This document shows positions 16,823 through 26,957 of a stretch of DNA of 64,000 nucleotides, one piece after another. The translations under genes and the position numbers were made by a program. The notes beneath the pieces were generated by a model. The model saw only the letters and a list, made by a program, of their open reading frames with translations. It was not told where the DNA came from and ran no database searches. The stretch lies in the NCBI RefSeq assembly GCF_000016425.1, contig NC_009380.1, positions 4,034,144-4,098,143 on the forward strand, written 5' to 3'. This stretch comes from Salinispora tropica CNB-440. GTDB lineage: Bacteria > Actinomycetota > Actinomycetes > Mycobacteriales > Micromonosporaceae. Position 1 is the stretch's first letter. Every line of letters starts with the position of its first letter.

Positions 16823-17662
16823 ATGGCCCGAGCAGACAGGCGTACGCGACAGCGGGCCGTCCGGGCGGGCGCCCGGCGGGCGGTGTCGGCCGCAGCCCAG
16901 CTCGCCGCCGGGACCGCCCGCCGGCTGCGCCGAGCCGCTGGGCAGGCGTCCGCGGCGAGCGTCGTCACCACCGACCCGGCCACCGAGCCACTGCCCCCGG
17001 GTCCGCGCCAACGCTGGGTACGGGCCCGGCGACGGCTGGGATTCTCCCGGAGCCCCGGGATACCCGTGCTGGTCATTGGGGCCCTGATGATACTGATCAT
17101 CGCCATGCTCGGGGTGGAGCAGGTGACCGGCGTCAGCGTCCTCCCGGAGCGGTTCACCGCCGGCCTGCGACCACCACCGAAGAAGTTTCCGGTGCTACCA
17201 GCGAGCGATCCGGTCGCCGTCGAGATCGAGGCCATCGATGTCACGGCCCCGGTGCACAGCGTCGGGTTGGCACCGGACGGCACCATCGCGGCGCCGGACG
17301 CGGCTCGCGCCCAGGAGGCGGGCTGGTACGACCAGGGCCCCACGCCCGGGCAGTACGGTCCCGCGGTCCTCGTCGGGCACGTGGACACCGACACGGGACC
17401 GGCGGTCTTCCAGGGGCTACGTGACCTCCGCGCTGGTGACCGGGTCGAGGTGAACCGGACCGACGGGCAGGTCGCGGTCTTCGAGGTCAACTCGGTGGAG
17501 CGGTTCGACAAGGAACGGTTCCCGACCGACCAGGTGTTCGGGGACTTCGACCGACCAAACCTACGGCTGGTGACCTGCGGCGGCCGATGGGTTGGCGGCC
17601 AGACCGGCTACGCCGACAATGTGGTGGTCTTCGCCTCGCTGGTCGAGGCGCGGGACGGCTGA
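16823..17662 (+). CDS. Class F sortase
   Basis: Membrane-anchored transpeptidase-type protein of 279 residues. A long basic N-terminal cytoplasmic segment precedes one membrane helix (about 80-100). The extracellular sortase domain follows, with catalytic His186 (VGHVDT) and Cys252 (LVTCGG), ending at DNVVVFASL. This is the usual actinobacterial class F layout. The start ATG 16823 has only a weak ribosome site, so coupling to the preceding gene is likely. The immediate neighbour is a possible substrate despite lacking a canonical sorting motif. Confidence 0.9.
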   Translation: MARADRRTRQRAVRAGARRAVSAAAQLAAGTARRLRRAAGQASAASVVTTDPATEPLPPGPRQRWVRARRRLGFSRSPGIPVLVIGALMILIIAMLGVEQVTGVSVLPERFTAGLRPPPKKFPVLPASDPVAVEIEAIDVTAPVHSVGLAPDGTIAAPDAARAQEAGWYDQGPTPGQYGPAVLVGHVDTDTGPAVFQGLRDLRAGDRVEVNRTDGQVAVFEVNSVERFDKERFPTDQVFGDFDRPNLRLVTCGGRWVGGQTGYADNVVVFASLVEARDG

Positions 17663-17680
17663 GCCACCGGGCGAGGCCGC

Positions 17681-18214
17681 TCAGGCGGCTTCGGGCTCGC
17701 GCAGGTCGAGCCAGTCGACCCAACGCGGGTCGGGAGGTCGGTGGCCGAGTACCCGCCATGCGATGCCTTTCGGCGCCGTCGGCGGGGCGGGGAGCCGCCA
17801 GCCCAGTTCGGCCGGCGTCTTGTCGCCCTTGGTGTGGTTGCACCGGGCGCACGCCGCCACCACGTTCTCCCAGGAGTGCCGACCACCGCGGCTCCGCGGG
17901 AGGACATGATCGATGGTCTCCGCCGGGCCCCGGCAGTAGGCGCAACGCCACCCGTCCCGCGCGAAGATCGCCCGCCGGGACAGCCCGACGTGGGCCCGAA
18001 ACGGCACCCGGACGAAGCGGGTGAGCCGGACGACCGAGGGCACCGGCAGCGAGTCGCGGGCGCTGTGCAGGACGCCGTCACCATCGGCGACGCAGACAGC
18101 CTTGGCGGTGAGCACCAGGATCGCCGCACGCCGGACCGACACGACACACAGGGGCTCGTAGGTGGCGTTGAGGACCAGCGCGCCGGAGCCCACCGTGGGT
18201 CGTATGTCAGGCAT
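17681..18214 (-). CDS. HNH endonuclease domain protein
   Basis: Protein of about 177 residues with a zinc-finger HNH nuclease core: Cys91/Cys94, the DH pair at 102-103, Asn117, and Cys122/Cys125 with NH at 126-127. The N-terminal half (VLNATYEPLCVVSVRRA) is the conserved extension found in a widespread actinobacterial HNH family whose job is unknown. It is not linked to a methylase, so restriction is unlikely. ATG 18214 is placed by a GGAGG ten bases upstream. It converges on the sortase gene, 18 bp away. Confidence 0.9.
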   Translation of the reverse strand: MPDIRPTVGSGALVLNATYEPLCVVSVRRAAILVLTAKAVCVADGDGVLHSARDSLPVPSVVRLTRFVRVPFRAHVGLSRRAIFARDGWRCAYCRGPAETIDHVLPRSRGGRHSWENVVAACARCNHTKGDKTPAELGWRLPAPPTAPKGIAWRVLGHRPPDPRWVDWLDLREPEAA

Positions 18215-18342
18215 CGCGCTCACCCCTCCGGTTCAGCGCCCCTTGCTCGCACTGCCGGACGGAAACGGGCGCAGCGACCCACCGGCCGGACGTCGACTCC
18301 CGGATGATCGCCGTCCGTGCGCCAATCGTCCCTGATAAGGCT

Positions 18343-18365
18343 CGGGATTGCACGTGTTAATCCCG
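18343..18365. promoter_or_regulatory. Inverted repeat upstream of the MscS gene
   Basis: CGGGATT-N9-AATCCCG forms a perfect 7-bp inverted repeat in the 262-bp divergent gap between the HNH gene and the MscS gene. It could be an operator. No promoter was fixed around it. Confidence 0.3.
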
Positions 18366-18476
18366 GGTACCCCGCCGGGGCTGACCGGAGACAACGGCCC
18401 GGGCCCATCGGTCGCGTTTCGCCCTCGTCGGCGGGCCGCGCGCGGGGACCGGAGCCAGCTGCGGTACGAAGGCAGG

Positions 18477-19520
18477 GTGGATGTCTCCATCGTTTCGGCC
18501 GCGACCACCGACTCCCTCGCCACCGAGGAACCCAGCACGGAGTGTCTCCAGGAACCCCTCTGCACCGCTCTTTACGATCTGACCGGCGCCGTGTGGTTCG
18601 CCGAGGGCAGCTACTGGATCTTGATCAAGCCACTCCGCATCGCACTGATCCTGGTACTGGCCTTGGTGGCCCGATGGCTGATCAGCCGGACTATCAAGCG
18701 ACTCGTCCGCAGCACCAGCAGTGCGGGCATGCCCACGATGCTGCGACCGTTGCGGGAGCGGATCCCCACCGCGGCCACCGAGCCGGGTGAGTTCGTGCCG
18801 GAGCGACGCCGACAGCGCGCCGAGGCGATCGGGTCGGTGCTGCGGAGCCTCTCCACGGCATTCATCTTCGGCATCGCGTTGCTGATGGTGCTCAAGGAGT
18901 TCAGTTTCGACCTGGCGCCGCTGCTCGCCAGCGCTGGCATCGTCGGGGTGGCCCTGGGCTTCGGCGCGCAGAGCCTGGTGAAGGACCTGATCGCCGGGCT
19001 GTTCATGTTGATCGAGGACCAGTACGGCGTCGGGGACACGGTCGACTTCGGTGAGGCGACCGGCTTTGTGGAGTCCGTCGGCCTGCGGGTGACGACGGTA
19101 CGCGACGCGCGCGGAGTCCTCTGGTACATCCGCAACGGAGAAATCATCCGGGTTGGCAACAAGAGTCAGGGCTGGGCACTGGTCGTGGTGGACCTGCCGA
19201 TCGGCTTCGCCAGCACCGAGGAGGCGACGGCGGTACTGCGGGGCGCAGCCGCGTCGGTCGCGGTGGACCCGGAGCTCGCGGCGGAGATCATCGAACCGCC
19301 CGAAGTACTGGGCGTCGAGCAGATGACGATGGACGGCGCGGTCATCCGCACCGTGGTGAAGACAACGGCGGACGGCCAGTTCGTCGTCGGCCGGCAGCTG
19401 CGTCGCCGACTGGCCGGCGCGCTGGAGAACTCCGGCTTCACCGACAAGATCGCCGCTGCTCGGTTCCCGGGTCTGCCGACGCAGGCCCCCCGGATGAGCG
19501 GCGCCAGTGGCACGCCATGA
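18477..19520 (+). CDS. Mechanosensitive channel of the MscS family
   Basis: Protein of 347 residues predicted to release solutes on hypo-osmotic shock. Three membrane segments are visible; the last (LLASAGIVGVALGFGAQSLV) has the Gly/Ala-rich pore helix pattern of MscS, followed by the KDLIAGLFMLIEDQYGVGD beta-domain entry. A C-terminal alpha/beta domain completes the family fold. GTG 18477 was chosen (AAGG just upstream); the open frame extends upstream but is not membrane-protein-like. Not in an obvious operon. Confidence 0.92.
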   Translation: MDVSIVSAATTDSLATEEPSTECLQEPLCTALYDLTGAVWFAEGSYWILIKPLRIALILVLALVARWLISRTIKRLVRSTSSAGMPTMLRPLRERIPTAATEPGEFVPERRRQRAEAIGSVLRSLSTAFIFGIALLMVLKEFSFDLAPLLASAGIVGVALGFGAQSLVKDLIAGLFMLIEDQYGVGDTVDFGEATGFVESVGLRVTTVRDARGVLWYIRNGEIIRVGNKSQGWALVVVDLPIGFASTEEATAVLRGAAASVAVDPELAAEIIEPPEVLGVEQMTMDGAVIRTVVKTTADGQFVVGRQLRRRLAGALENSGFTDKIAAARFPGLPTQAPRMSGASGTP

Positions 19521-19742
19521 CCGAAGCGGCGAATACGGTCAACCGCCCCTTCGACTATCATCCGTTCGTTCAGTCGGCGATCCGACGATCAACCATTTCG
19601 CCCTGGCTGGTTGTCGATAAGTCCGGCAGAATCCGAAACAGCTCTGCGGCAGCGAAGGACCTTCCTCGCTGATCGACGAATCGGATGATCTTCCCGGCTC
19701 AGTTCATCAGAAATGCCTGGTCTGGGAACGATGGAGGCGATG

Positions 19743-21137
19743 GTGCCCAACGGCCGACCTTCTCCAGCCCGTCCGGCCACCTTCAGCGAGGTGTTCGCCC
19801 AGCGCGAGTACCGGTTTGTTCTGACGGCCGGAGTTCTCTCCTGGGTTGGTGACTACCTCGCGAAGGCTGCGGTGACCCTCCTGGTCTACCGGGAGACCGA
19901 GTCGGTGGCCCTCTCCGCGGCGGCATTCGCCATCAGCTACCTGCCCTGGCTGATCGGCGGTCCCCTGCTCGCGACCCTCGCCGAACGGCATCCGCACCGG
20001 CCTGTGATGATCATGTGCGACCTGCTGCGGATGGTTCTGCTGCTGGTCATCGCGGTGCCGGGGATGCCGACTCCGCTGATCCTGGCGCTCCTTTTCACCG
20101 CCACCCTCGCCAACCCGCCGAGTCAGGCCGCCCGGTCGGCGCTGCTGCCACGGATCCTGACCGGCGACCGCCTCGTGGTCGGGTTGTCGATCAACGCCAG
20201 CGTCGGTCAGGCGGCCCAGGTTGTTGGCTACCTGGTCGGCGCGGCGATCGCAGCGGCCAGCCCCACCCTCGCCCTGCTGACCACCTCGGCGACCTACGCC
20301 GTATCCGCCACGCTGATCCGCCTCGGGGTGGTCGCCCGGCCGACGGCGATGAAGGCCGCGCACCGCAGTCATCTGCTACGGGAGACCAGCCAGGGATTCC
20401 GCATGGTCTTCGGCCAACCCGTGCTGCGCGCCATCGCAATCCTCGTGTTCAGCGCCATGCTCTTCTCCATCGTCCCGGAAGGGCTGGCGGCGGCGTGGGC
20501 CGGTCGACACGCCGACGACATGGACCAGGGCCTCGCCCAGGCGGTCATCATGGCCGCCAGCCCGGTCGGGTTCATCCTCGGCGGCCTCATCGTCGGCCGC
20601 CTGGTCGCACCGGCCCGGCGGATCGCGCTGATGCGTCCGCTGGCAGTGCTCGCTCCGCTGATTCTGGTTCCCGCTCTGCTCGACCCGTCGCCACTGGTGG
20701 TGGCGCTACTGGCCGCCGGGTGCGGATTCGCCGTCGCCGGGCTGCTCCCAACAGCCAACGGCCTGTTCGTACAGGCTCTGCCGGACGGCTTCCGGGCTCG
20801 CGCCTTCGGTGTCATGGCCTCCGGCATGCAGGTGATCCAGGGCCTGGCGGTTCTGGTCACCGGGCTGCTCGCCGAGCGGTTCTCCATCCCGCTCGTGGTC
20901 GGCCTTTGGAGTAGCGCTGGGGTGCTACTGATGACCGTCGCGGTACTGTCGTGGCCGAGTCGAGCGACCGTGGACGCCGCGATCACAGCGGCTTCGCGAG
21001 CCGACGCACCCGATCCGGTGCCGGCACCACCCGGCCCCCGGCCGGAACCAGACCGCCCCGGGGACCAGCCGGTCGACAACCCGGAGGACGTGGGCCAGCG
21101 GGACGCCGGGGAACGGCATCGCAACGTGGTGTCCTGA
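19743..21137 (+). CDS. MFS transporter
   Basis: Major-facilitator permease of about 464 residues with 12 predicted membrane helices, the N-terminal part beginning FSEVFAQREYRFVL. It resembles the drug-efflux/unknown-substrate MFS group; substrate cannot be inferred. The C-terminal 60 residues are Pro/Asp/Arg-rich and probably cytoplasmic. GGAGG at 19733-19737 points to GTG 19743; ATG 19740, 19731 and 19713 are alternatives. The 222-bp upstream gap has no recognised site. Confidence 0.88.
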   Translation: MPNGRPSPARPATFSEVFAQREYRFVLTAGVLSWVGDYLAKAAVTLLVYRETESVALSAAAFAISYLPWLIGGPLLATLAERHPHRPVMIMCDLLRMVLLLVIAVPGMPTPLILALLFTATLANPPSQAARSALLPRILTGDRLVVGLSINASVGQAAQVVGYLVGAAIAAASPTLALLTTSATYAVSATLIRLGVVARPTAMKAAHRSHLLRETSQGFRMVFGQPVLRAIAILVFSAMLFSIVPEGLAAAWAGRHADDMDQGLAQAVIMAASPVGFILGGLIVGRLVAPARRIALMRPLAVLAPLILVPALLDPSPLVVALLAAGCGFAVAGLLPTANGLFVQALPDGFRARAFGVMASGMQVIQGLAVLVTGLLAERFSIPLVVGLWSSAGVLLMTVAVLSWPSRATVDAAITAASRADAPDPVPAPPGPRPEPDRPGDQPVDNPEDVGQRDAGERHRNVVS

Positions 21138-21221
21138 CCGGGTCGGCGGCAGGCCGGGGAGGTGATCCGGCCCACGTCTGGCCAGCGACGGGCAGCCACC
21201 GAAACCTGGCAGGATGGAAGC

Positions 21222-21650
21222 GTGCATCCCGCAGGTGAATCCGGCAACCCCGGCCCATCAACGAGTTTCTTCGATGCGGTTGGCGGCGAGCCCACCTTCC
21301 GTAAGCTGGTGGACGAGTTCTATGCGGGCGTCGCCGACGACCCGCTGCTGCGTCCGATGTATCCAGAGGAGGATCTGGGGCCCGCAGCGGAGCGGCTCAC
21401 CCTGTTCCTGATGCAGTACTGGGGTGGGCCGAACACCTACTCCGCCCAGCGGGGGCACCCGCGACTACGGATGCGGCACGCACCGTTTCGGATCGGGGCG
21501 GCGGAACGGGACGCCTGGCTGCGGCACATGCGCCAGGCGGTGGACCGGCTGGACCTGCCGCCGGAGCTCGCCACCGCTCTCTGGGACTACCTGGAGCGGG
21601 CCGCGTACTTCATGGTGAACGCACTGGAGGACCCGGCCGCGCCGGCGTGA
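21222..21650 (+). CDS. glbO: Group II truncated haemoglobin
   Basis: Globin of 142 residues of the trHbO type. The proximal haem ligand is His86 in MRHAPF, with Tyr34 near the B10 position, Trp67 in the QYWGGP segment and Trp99 in the G helix, all typical of group II. Likely functions are O2 handling or NO/peroxide chemistry at the membrane. Start GTG 21222 follows AGGATGGA. In mycobacteria glbO lies in the same neighbourhood as pepN and ettA, consistent with conserved synteny. Confidence 0.93.
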   Translation: MHPAGESGNPGPSTSFFDAVGGEPTFRKLVDEFYAGVADDPLLRPMYPEEDLGPAAERLTLFLMQYWGGPNTYSAQRGHPRLRMRHAPFRIGAAERDAWLRHMRQAVDRLDLPPELATALWDYLERAAYFMVNALEDPAAPA

Positions 21651-21666
21651 CCTGGGAGGCCTGGGG

Positions 21667-22251
21667 TCAGAGCAGGGCCCCTTCGTCGTGCAGCCAGTCA
21701 ACAAAGCTGGTGGCTACCGCCGCCCCGCAGTCGAGCATCTCGACCAGGAGCGCGTCGTGCACGCCAGCGGCGAACGGCACCTGAAGCTCGGCATAGATGG
21801 GGAGCTGGCCGCGTTCGGACGGATCTCCGATGTATGCCTTGCAGAAGCGACGGGTGTGGTTCCACTCGTTGACCACCCGGTAGGCCCGATCCTCCCAATC
21901 CGGCGGGACGGTCGCATGCGGCCGAACGCGCAGCACCAGGATCTCGTCGTCCGGGCCCTCGAGCGCGACCAGGACCGCGTGCCTTTCCCACATCGCCAGC
22001 AGGTTTCCGTCGCCGTCGGCCAGGTAGCGCACGTCGAGCCCGTCCAGAGCGGCGCAGATCCGGCTGAGCGTGACCGGTGCGACCGTGGCAGATGCGTCAA
22101 CGGCCGGGGGACGGTCGACTCCCGCGTAATTGTCGCCCGGCTGTCGGGGAGCCGGCGGGCTGACCCGAACCGCCTCCTCCACTGTGACCCTGCTCCGGCT
22201 GCCCGGCTCACCGCCGTCAGCGGGACCGGGGCGCCACGACCACCACGGCAT
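21667..22251 (-). CDS. YbjN-domain protein
   Basis: Protein of 194 residues with a C-terminal YbjN domain (about residues 60-190; VEMLDCGAAVATSFVDWLHD at the end), a fold related to secretion chaperones whose role in actinobacteria is unknown. The first 55 residues are low-complexity and Pro/Arg-rich. It converges on glbO with 16 bp between stops. Confidence 0.8.
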   Translation of the reverse strand: MPWWSWRPGPADGGEPGSRSRVTVEEAVRVSPPAPRQPGDNYAGVDRPPAVDASATVAPVTLSRICAALDGLDVRYLADGDGNLLAMWERHAVLVALEGPDDEILVLRVRPHATVPPDWEDRAYRVVNEWNHTRRFCKAYIGDPSERGQLPIYAELQVPFAAGVHDALLVEMLDCGAAVATSFVDWLHDEGALL

Positions 22252-22354
22252 CGCTCACCCACCTCACTCCCCAGCAGATCCAGCGGCTAACGCTGCGTTG
22301 GATCCGAGGATGGACGGTACCCGGACAGCCGGGAAGAAGCACCCCCCTAATGAG

Positions 22355-22382
22355 CCCCCCAAGACAGAAGGACGATGGGGGG
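22355..22382 (-). terminator. Possible terminator after the thioesterase operon
   Basis: Six C residues (22355-22360) face six G residues (22377-22382) across a 16-nt loop, directly after the stop of the minus-strand gene at 22383. No T tract follows. Position fits a terminator but the stem is short. Confidence 0.4.
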
Positions 22383-23105
22383 TCACCCGAACTGCTGACC
22401 CAGAATAGGCCGAACAGTCAGATCTGTCACCCTCTGCAACCATACTGCTCCGTAGGGGCCGACCAGGCCAACCCATTGGCCAACAGCCCGGACCTGCACC
22501 CCACCGGATGCCTCTGGCGCACCGAGGAAGCCCATCCGCACCAAGCCCTGAACCAACCGCTGGGGCACCTCCACCGGCGTGCCGGGAGAGTCGTCCGGAG
22601 TGACGACCACCGGCACATGATCCAGGAGAGCATCGCGCAACACCCGCTCTCCGAGGGCCCTACCGCCCGCCCCACGCCCGGCGGCGTCTCGGAGGGCCGC
22701 CGCCGCAGCGTCGGCCACCCGCCGCAGCTCGGCCGCGGGGAGCGTCTCCACCCGCCGGCTGGCGGGCGGCGGCAACGGCCAGCGCCACTGCGCGTCCCGT
22801 CGGACGGGCAGCGCCGAGCCACCCGCGCTCAGCTCCGCCAACAGCTCGCCGGCGGCGACGGTGGCGTCACCGGGGCCGCCGCCGGCCACCGTGTGGACCA
22901 CCAGCACCCCCCACGGCAACCGCGCCCAGAGGGCGGTCCGCTGCGGCCCGCCGGCGGGCCGCAGCCGCACCAGTGCCCCCCGGTCCAGCCGGACCAACCG
23001 GGCAAGGAACGTGCCCGCGTCGACGACACCGGTCAGCCCATGGCCCACCCCGTCGGGCACCGTGGGCGGGGAGCCACCCCGACCCACGGTGTCCGGGCCG
23101 GTCAC
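22383..23105 (-). CDS. Conserved hypothetical protein
   Basis: Protein of 240 residues not assignable to a functional family. It has an N-terminal TGVVDAGTFLARLVRLDRGALVRLRP segment, an Ala-rich helical middle, and a C-terminal region rich in Val/Gly (VGQWVGLVGPYGAVWL). The GTG start overlaps the thioesterase stop as GTGA, and the ettA-thioesterase-hypothetical order resembles Rv2477c-Rv2475c-Rv2474c of mycobacteria as I recall it. Probably a conserved cytoplasmic partner of that operon. Confidence 0.8.
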   Translation of the reverse strand: MTGPDTVGRGGSPPTVPDGVGHGLTGVVDAGTFLARLVRLDRGALVRLRPAGGPQRTALWARLPWGVLVVHTVAGGGPGDATVAAGELLAELSAGGSALPVRRDAQWRWPLPPPASRRVETLPAAELRRVADAAAAALRDAAGRGAGGRALGERVLRDALLDHVPVVVTPDDSPGTPVEVPQRLVQGLVRMGFLGAPEASGGVQVRAVGQWVGLVGPYGAVWLQRVTDLTVRPILGQQFG

Positions 23106-23548
23106 GCCGACCCCTCCGGGATGGCGTATGTGTGCAGGAAGGCCCGCTCCTCAGCGGAGAGGCGACGCGGCAACTGCCGGCTCAGATCAAACGGCACCAG
23201 CACCGAACGGGCCCGGCTGACCAGCACGTCACCGTCGTACATCTCGTAGTCGACGGTGACGGAGGCGGCCCGAATCTCCGACACCCACAGCTCGATCCGG
23301 ACGGTCGGGGCCGCTTCCGCGGTGGCCCGGCCGAGGGCGTAGTCGACCGGCCTCAGGTAGTCGACCTCGTGCCGCCGAATCACCACACCATCGACGAACG
23401 AGCCGACGCCCCAGGCCCGCCCCCCGGCGAACATCAGGGCCACCCGTGCCTCCTCGTAGAGGGTGAGGAAGCGTGAGTTGTTGATGTGCCCGTACGCGTC
23501 CAGGTCGGACCAGCGCAGCGTGCAGTGGTAGACGAACCGGTCCGCCAT
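23102..23548 (-). CDS. Acyl-CoA thioesterase (hotdog fold)
   Basis: Hotdog thioesterase of 148 residues in the 4-hydroxybenzoyl-CoA thioesterase group. The signature LRWSDLDAYGHINNSRFLTLYEE contains the catalytic Asp (SDLDAYGHINN). The acyl substrate is unknown. It lies 3 bp after ettA on the same strand and overlaps the next gene, so all three form an operon. Confidence 0.9.
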   Translation of the reverse strand: MADRFVYHCTLRWSDLDAYGHINNSRFLTLYEEARVALMFAGGRAWGVGSFVDGVVIRRHEVDYLRPVDYALGRATAEAAPTVRIELWVSEIRAASVTVDYEMYDGDVLVSRARSVLVPFDLSRQLPRRLSAEERAFLHTYAIPEGSA

Positions 23549-23551
23549 GAG

Positions 23552-25228
<1,677 letters not shown>

Positions 25229-25556
25229 GGTGCGGGCTACCCTCCATCGATCAACGGGTGTGGTCTGACGCGGGCGGGGTCTGCCGCGGGTGCGGAGCCG
25301 GGGTCGCCCATCGGCGGGCCGATCGCGCCGGCCCACCGTCAATCCTGACAGGTCACCCCGGCTACGCCTACATCACCCCGCCGGACCGGCGGCTCGGCAC
25401 AGCCGCTCGGCAGACCCACAGAATGTCAGCAAGATCACTTTTGGGGTTCGGTGCCGCCAAGCGGGTGGGCCAAGTCCGGCACGGTACACCAGACGCCGCA
25501 GCTACGCTCAGTACGCTCGTCGCGGTGGATTCGTCAGCACCCGGAGGTGGCCCAAC
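25229..25556. promoter_or_regulatory. Divergent intergenic region, ettA/otsA
   Basis: This 328-bp gap holds no supportable gene. It must contain both promoters. A TTGACG on the minus strand (25342-25337) and two TACGCT hexamers on the plus strand (25503-25508 and 25512-25517, matching TANNNT) are candidates, but no convincing -35/-10 pair was found. Confidence 0.35.
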
Positions 25557-26957
25557 GTGACCGTCCGCAGCTCCTTTGTCGTAGTGGCCAATCGACTGCC
25601 CGTTGACGAGGTGAGCACACCCGAGGGACGGCAGTGGCGCCGCAGCCCGGGTGGGCTCGTGACCGCACTGCATCCTGTCCTCGCCGAGCACCATGGCACC
25701 TGGGTCGGCTGGGCCGGCGGTAAGGGGGCCGCGCCGGAGCCGTTCGACCTGGAGGGCATCCGGCTACATCCGGTGCCGTTGAGCACGGACGAGTTGGAGC
25801 GCTACTACGAGGGGCAGTCCAACGCGATGATCTGGCCGCTGTATCACGACGCGGTCGAAACCCCGGTGTACAAGCGCCGTTGGCGGGAGACGTACCGGCT
25901 GGTGAACGCCCGGTTCGCGGAGGCGGCATCGGATGTCGCGGCGGAGGGCGCCACGGTCTGGGTGCAGGACTACCAACTCCAGCTGGTGCCGGCGATGCTC
26001 CGCGAGCTCCGCCCCGACCTACGGATCGGCTTCTTCCTGCACATCCCGTTCCCGCCGATCGAGTTGTTCATGCAGATGCCGTTCCGCACCGAGATCCTCC
26101 GCGGGCTCCTCGGCTCCGACCTGGTGGGCTTCCAGCAGCGGCTCGCGGCGCAGAACTTCGTCCGGTTGGCCCGGCACCTGCTCGGGCTGCGCTACGAGGG
26201 GCAGATGATCCAGGTCGACGGCCGTCGGGTGAAGGCGGGCGCGTTCCCCATCTCCATCGACACGCAGGAGATGGAGCGACTGGCGGTGGATCCGGCGATC
26301 CGGGCGCGGGCGGAGGAGATCCGCGAGGAACTGGGGAACCCGCGCACGATCATCCTGGGGGTCGACCGACTCGACTACACCAAGGGCATCGAGTTGCGAC
26401 TCAAGGCCTTCCGCGAGCTGCTCTCTGACGGAAAGTTGACAGTTCCGGACGCGGTTATGGTGCAGGTGGCGACGCCGAGCCGGGAACGGGTGGAGCACTA
26501 CCAGGCACTTCGCGTCAAGGTGGAGCGCGAGGTTGGTCGGATAAATGGCGAATTTGGCCGGGTTGGGGTACCGGCGGTGCATTATCTGCATCAGTCGTAC
26601 AGTCGCACCGAGCTGGCCGCGATGTACGTCGCCGCCGACGTGATGATGGTGACCCCGCTGCGAGACGGAATGAATCTGGTGGCCAAGGAGTACGTTGCAG
26701 CGCGCGCCGACCGGGGTGGCGCGCTCGTGCTGAGTGAATTCGCTGGCGCGGCCACCGAGCTGCGCCAATCGTTCCTGTGTAACCCGCACGACCCGGACGC
26801 GGTCAAGGAGGCCCTGCTACGGGCCGTGCACGTGGAGAAGCCGGAGGCCCGTCGCCGCATGCGGACAATGCAACGTCATCTGCGCACCCACGACGTGGGG
26901 CACTGGGCGAAGTCCTTCCTCACCGAACTTGGCGTGCCGGGACCGGATGCCTCGTGA
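25557..26957 (+). CDS. otsA: Trehalose-6-phosphate synthase
   Basis: GT20 glycosyltransferase of 466 residues that joins UDP- or GDP-glucose to glucose-6-phosphate. Family motifs include VANRLPV, the RRSPGGLVTAL loop, VWVQDYQLQLVP, HIPFPP, GVDRLDYTKGI and LRDGMNLVAKEYVAA. GTG 25557 follows GGAGGT; the frame upstream is not conserved. The stop overlaps the next gene as GTGA, coupling synthase to the phosphatase fusion. Trehalose serves as osmoprotectant and spore carbohydrate in actinobacteria. Confidence 0.96.
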   Translation: MTVRSSFVVVANRLPVDEVSTPEGRQWRRSPGGLVTALHPVLAEHHGTWVGWAGGKGAAPEPFDLEGIRLHPVPLSTDELERYYEGQSNAMIWPLYHDAVETPVYKRRWRETYRLVNARFAEAASDVAAEGATVWVQDYQLQLVPAMLRELRPDLRIGFFLHIPFPPIELFMQMPFRTEILRGLLGSDLVGFQQRLAAQNFVRLARHLLGLRYEGQMIQVDGRRVKAGAFPISIDTQEMERLAVDPAIRARAEEIREELGNPRTIILGVDRLDYTKGIELRLKAFRELLSDGKLTVPDAVMVQVATPSRERVEHYQALRVKVEREVGRINGEFGRVGVPAVHYLHQSYSRTELAAMYVAADVMMVTPLRDGMNLVAKEYVAARADRGGALVLSEFAGAATELRQSFLCNPHDPDAVKEALLRAVHVEKPEARRRMRTMQRHLRTHDVGHWAKSFLTELGVPGPDAS

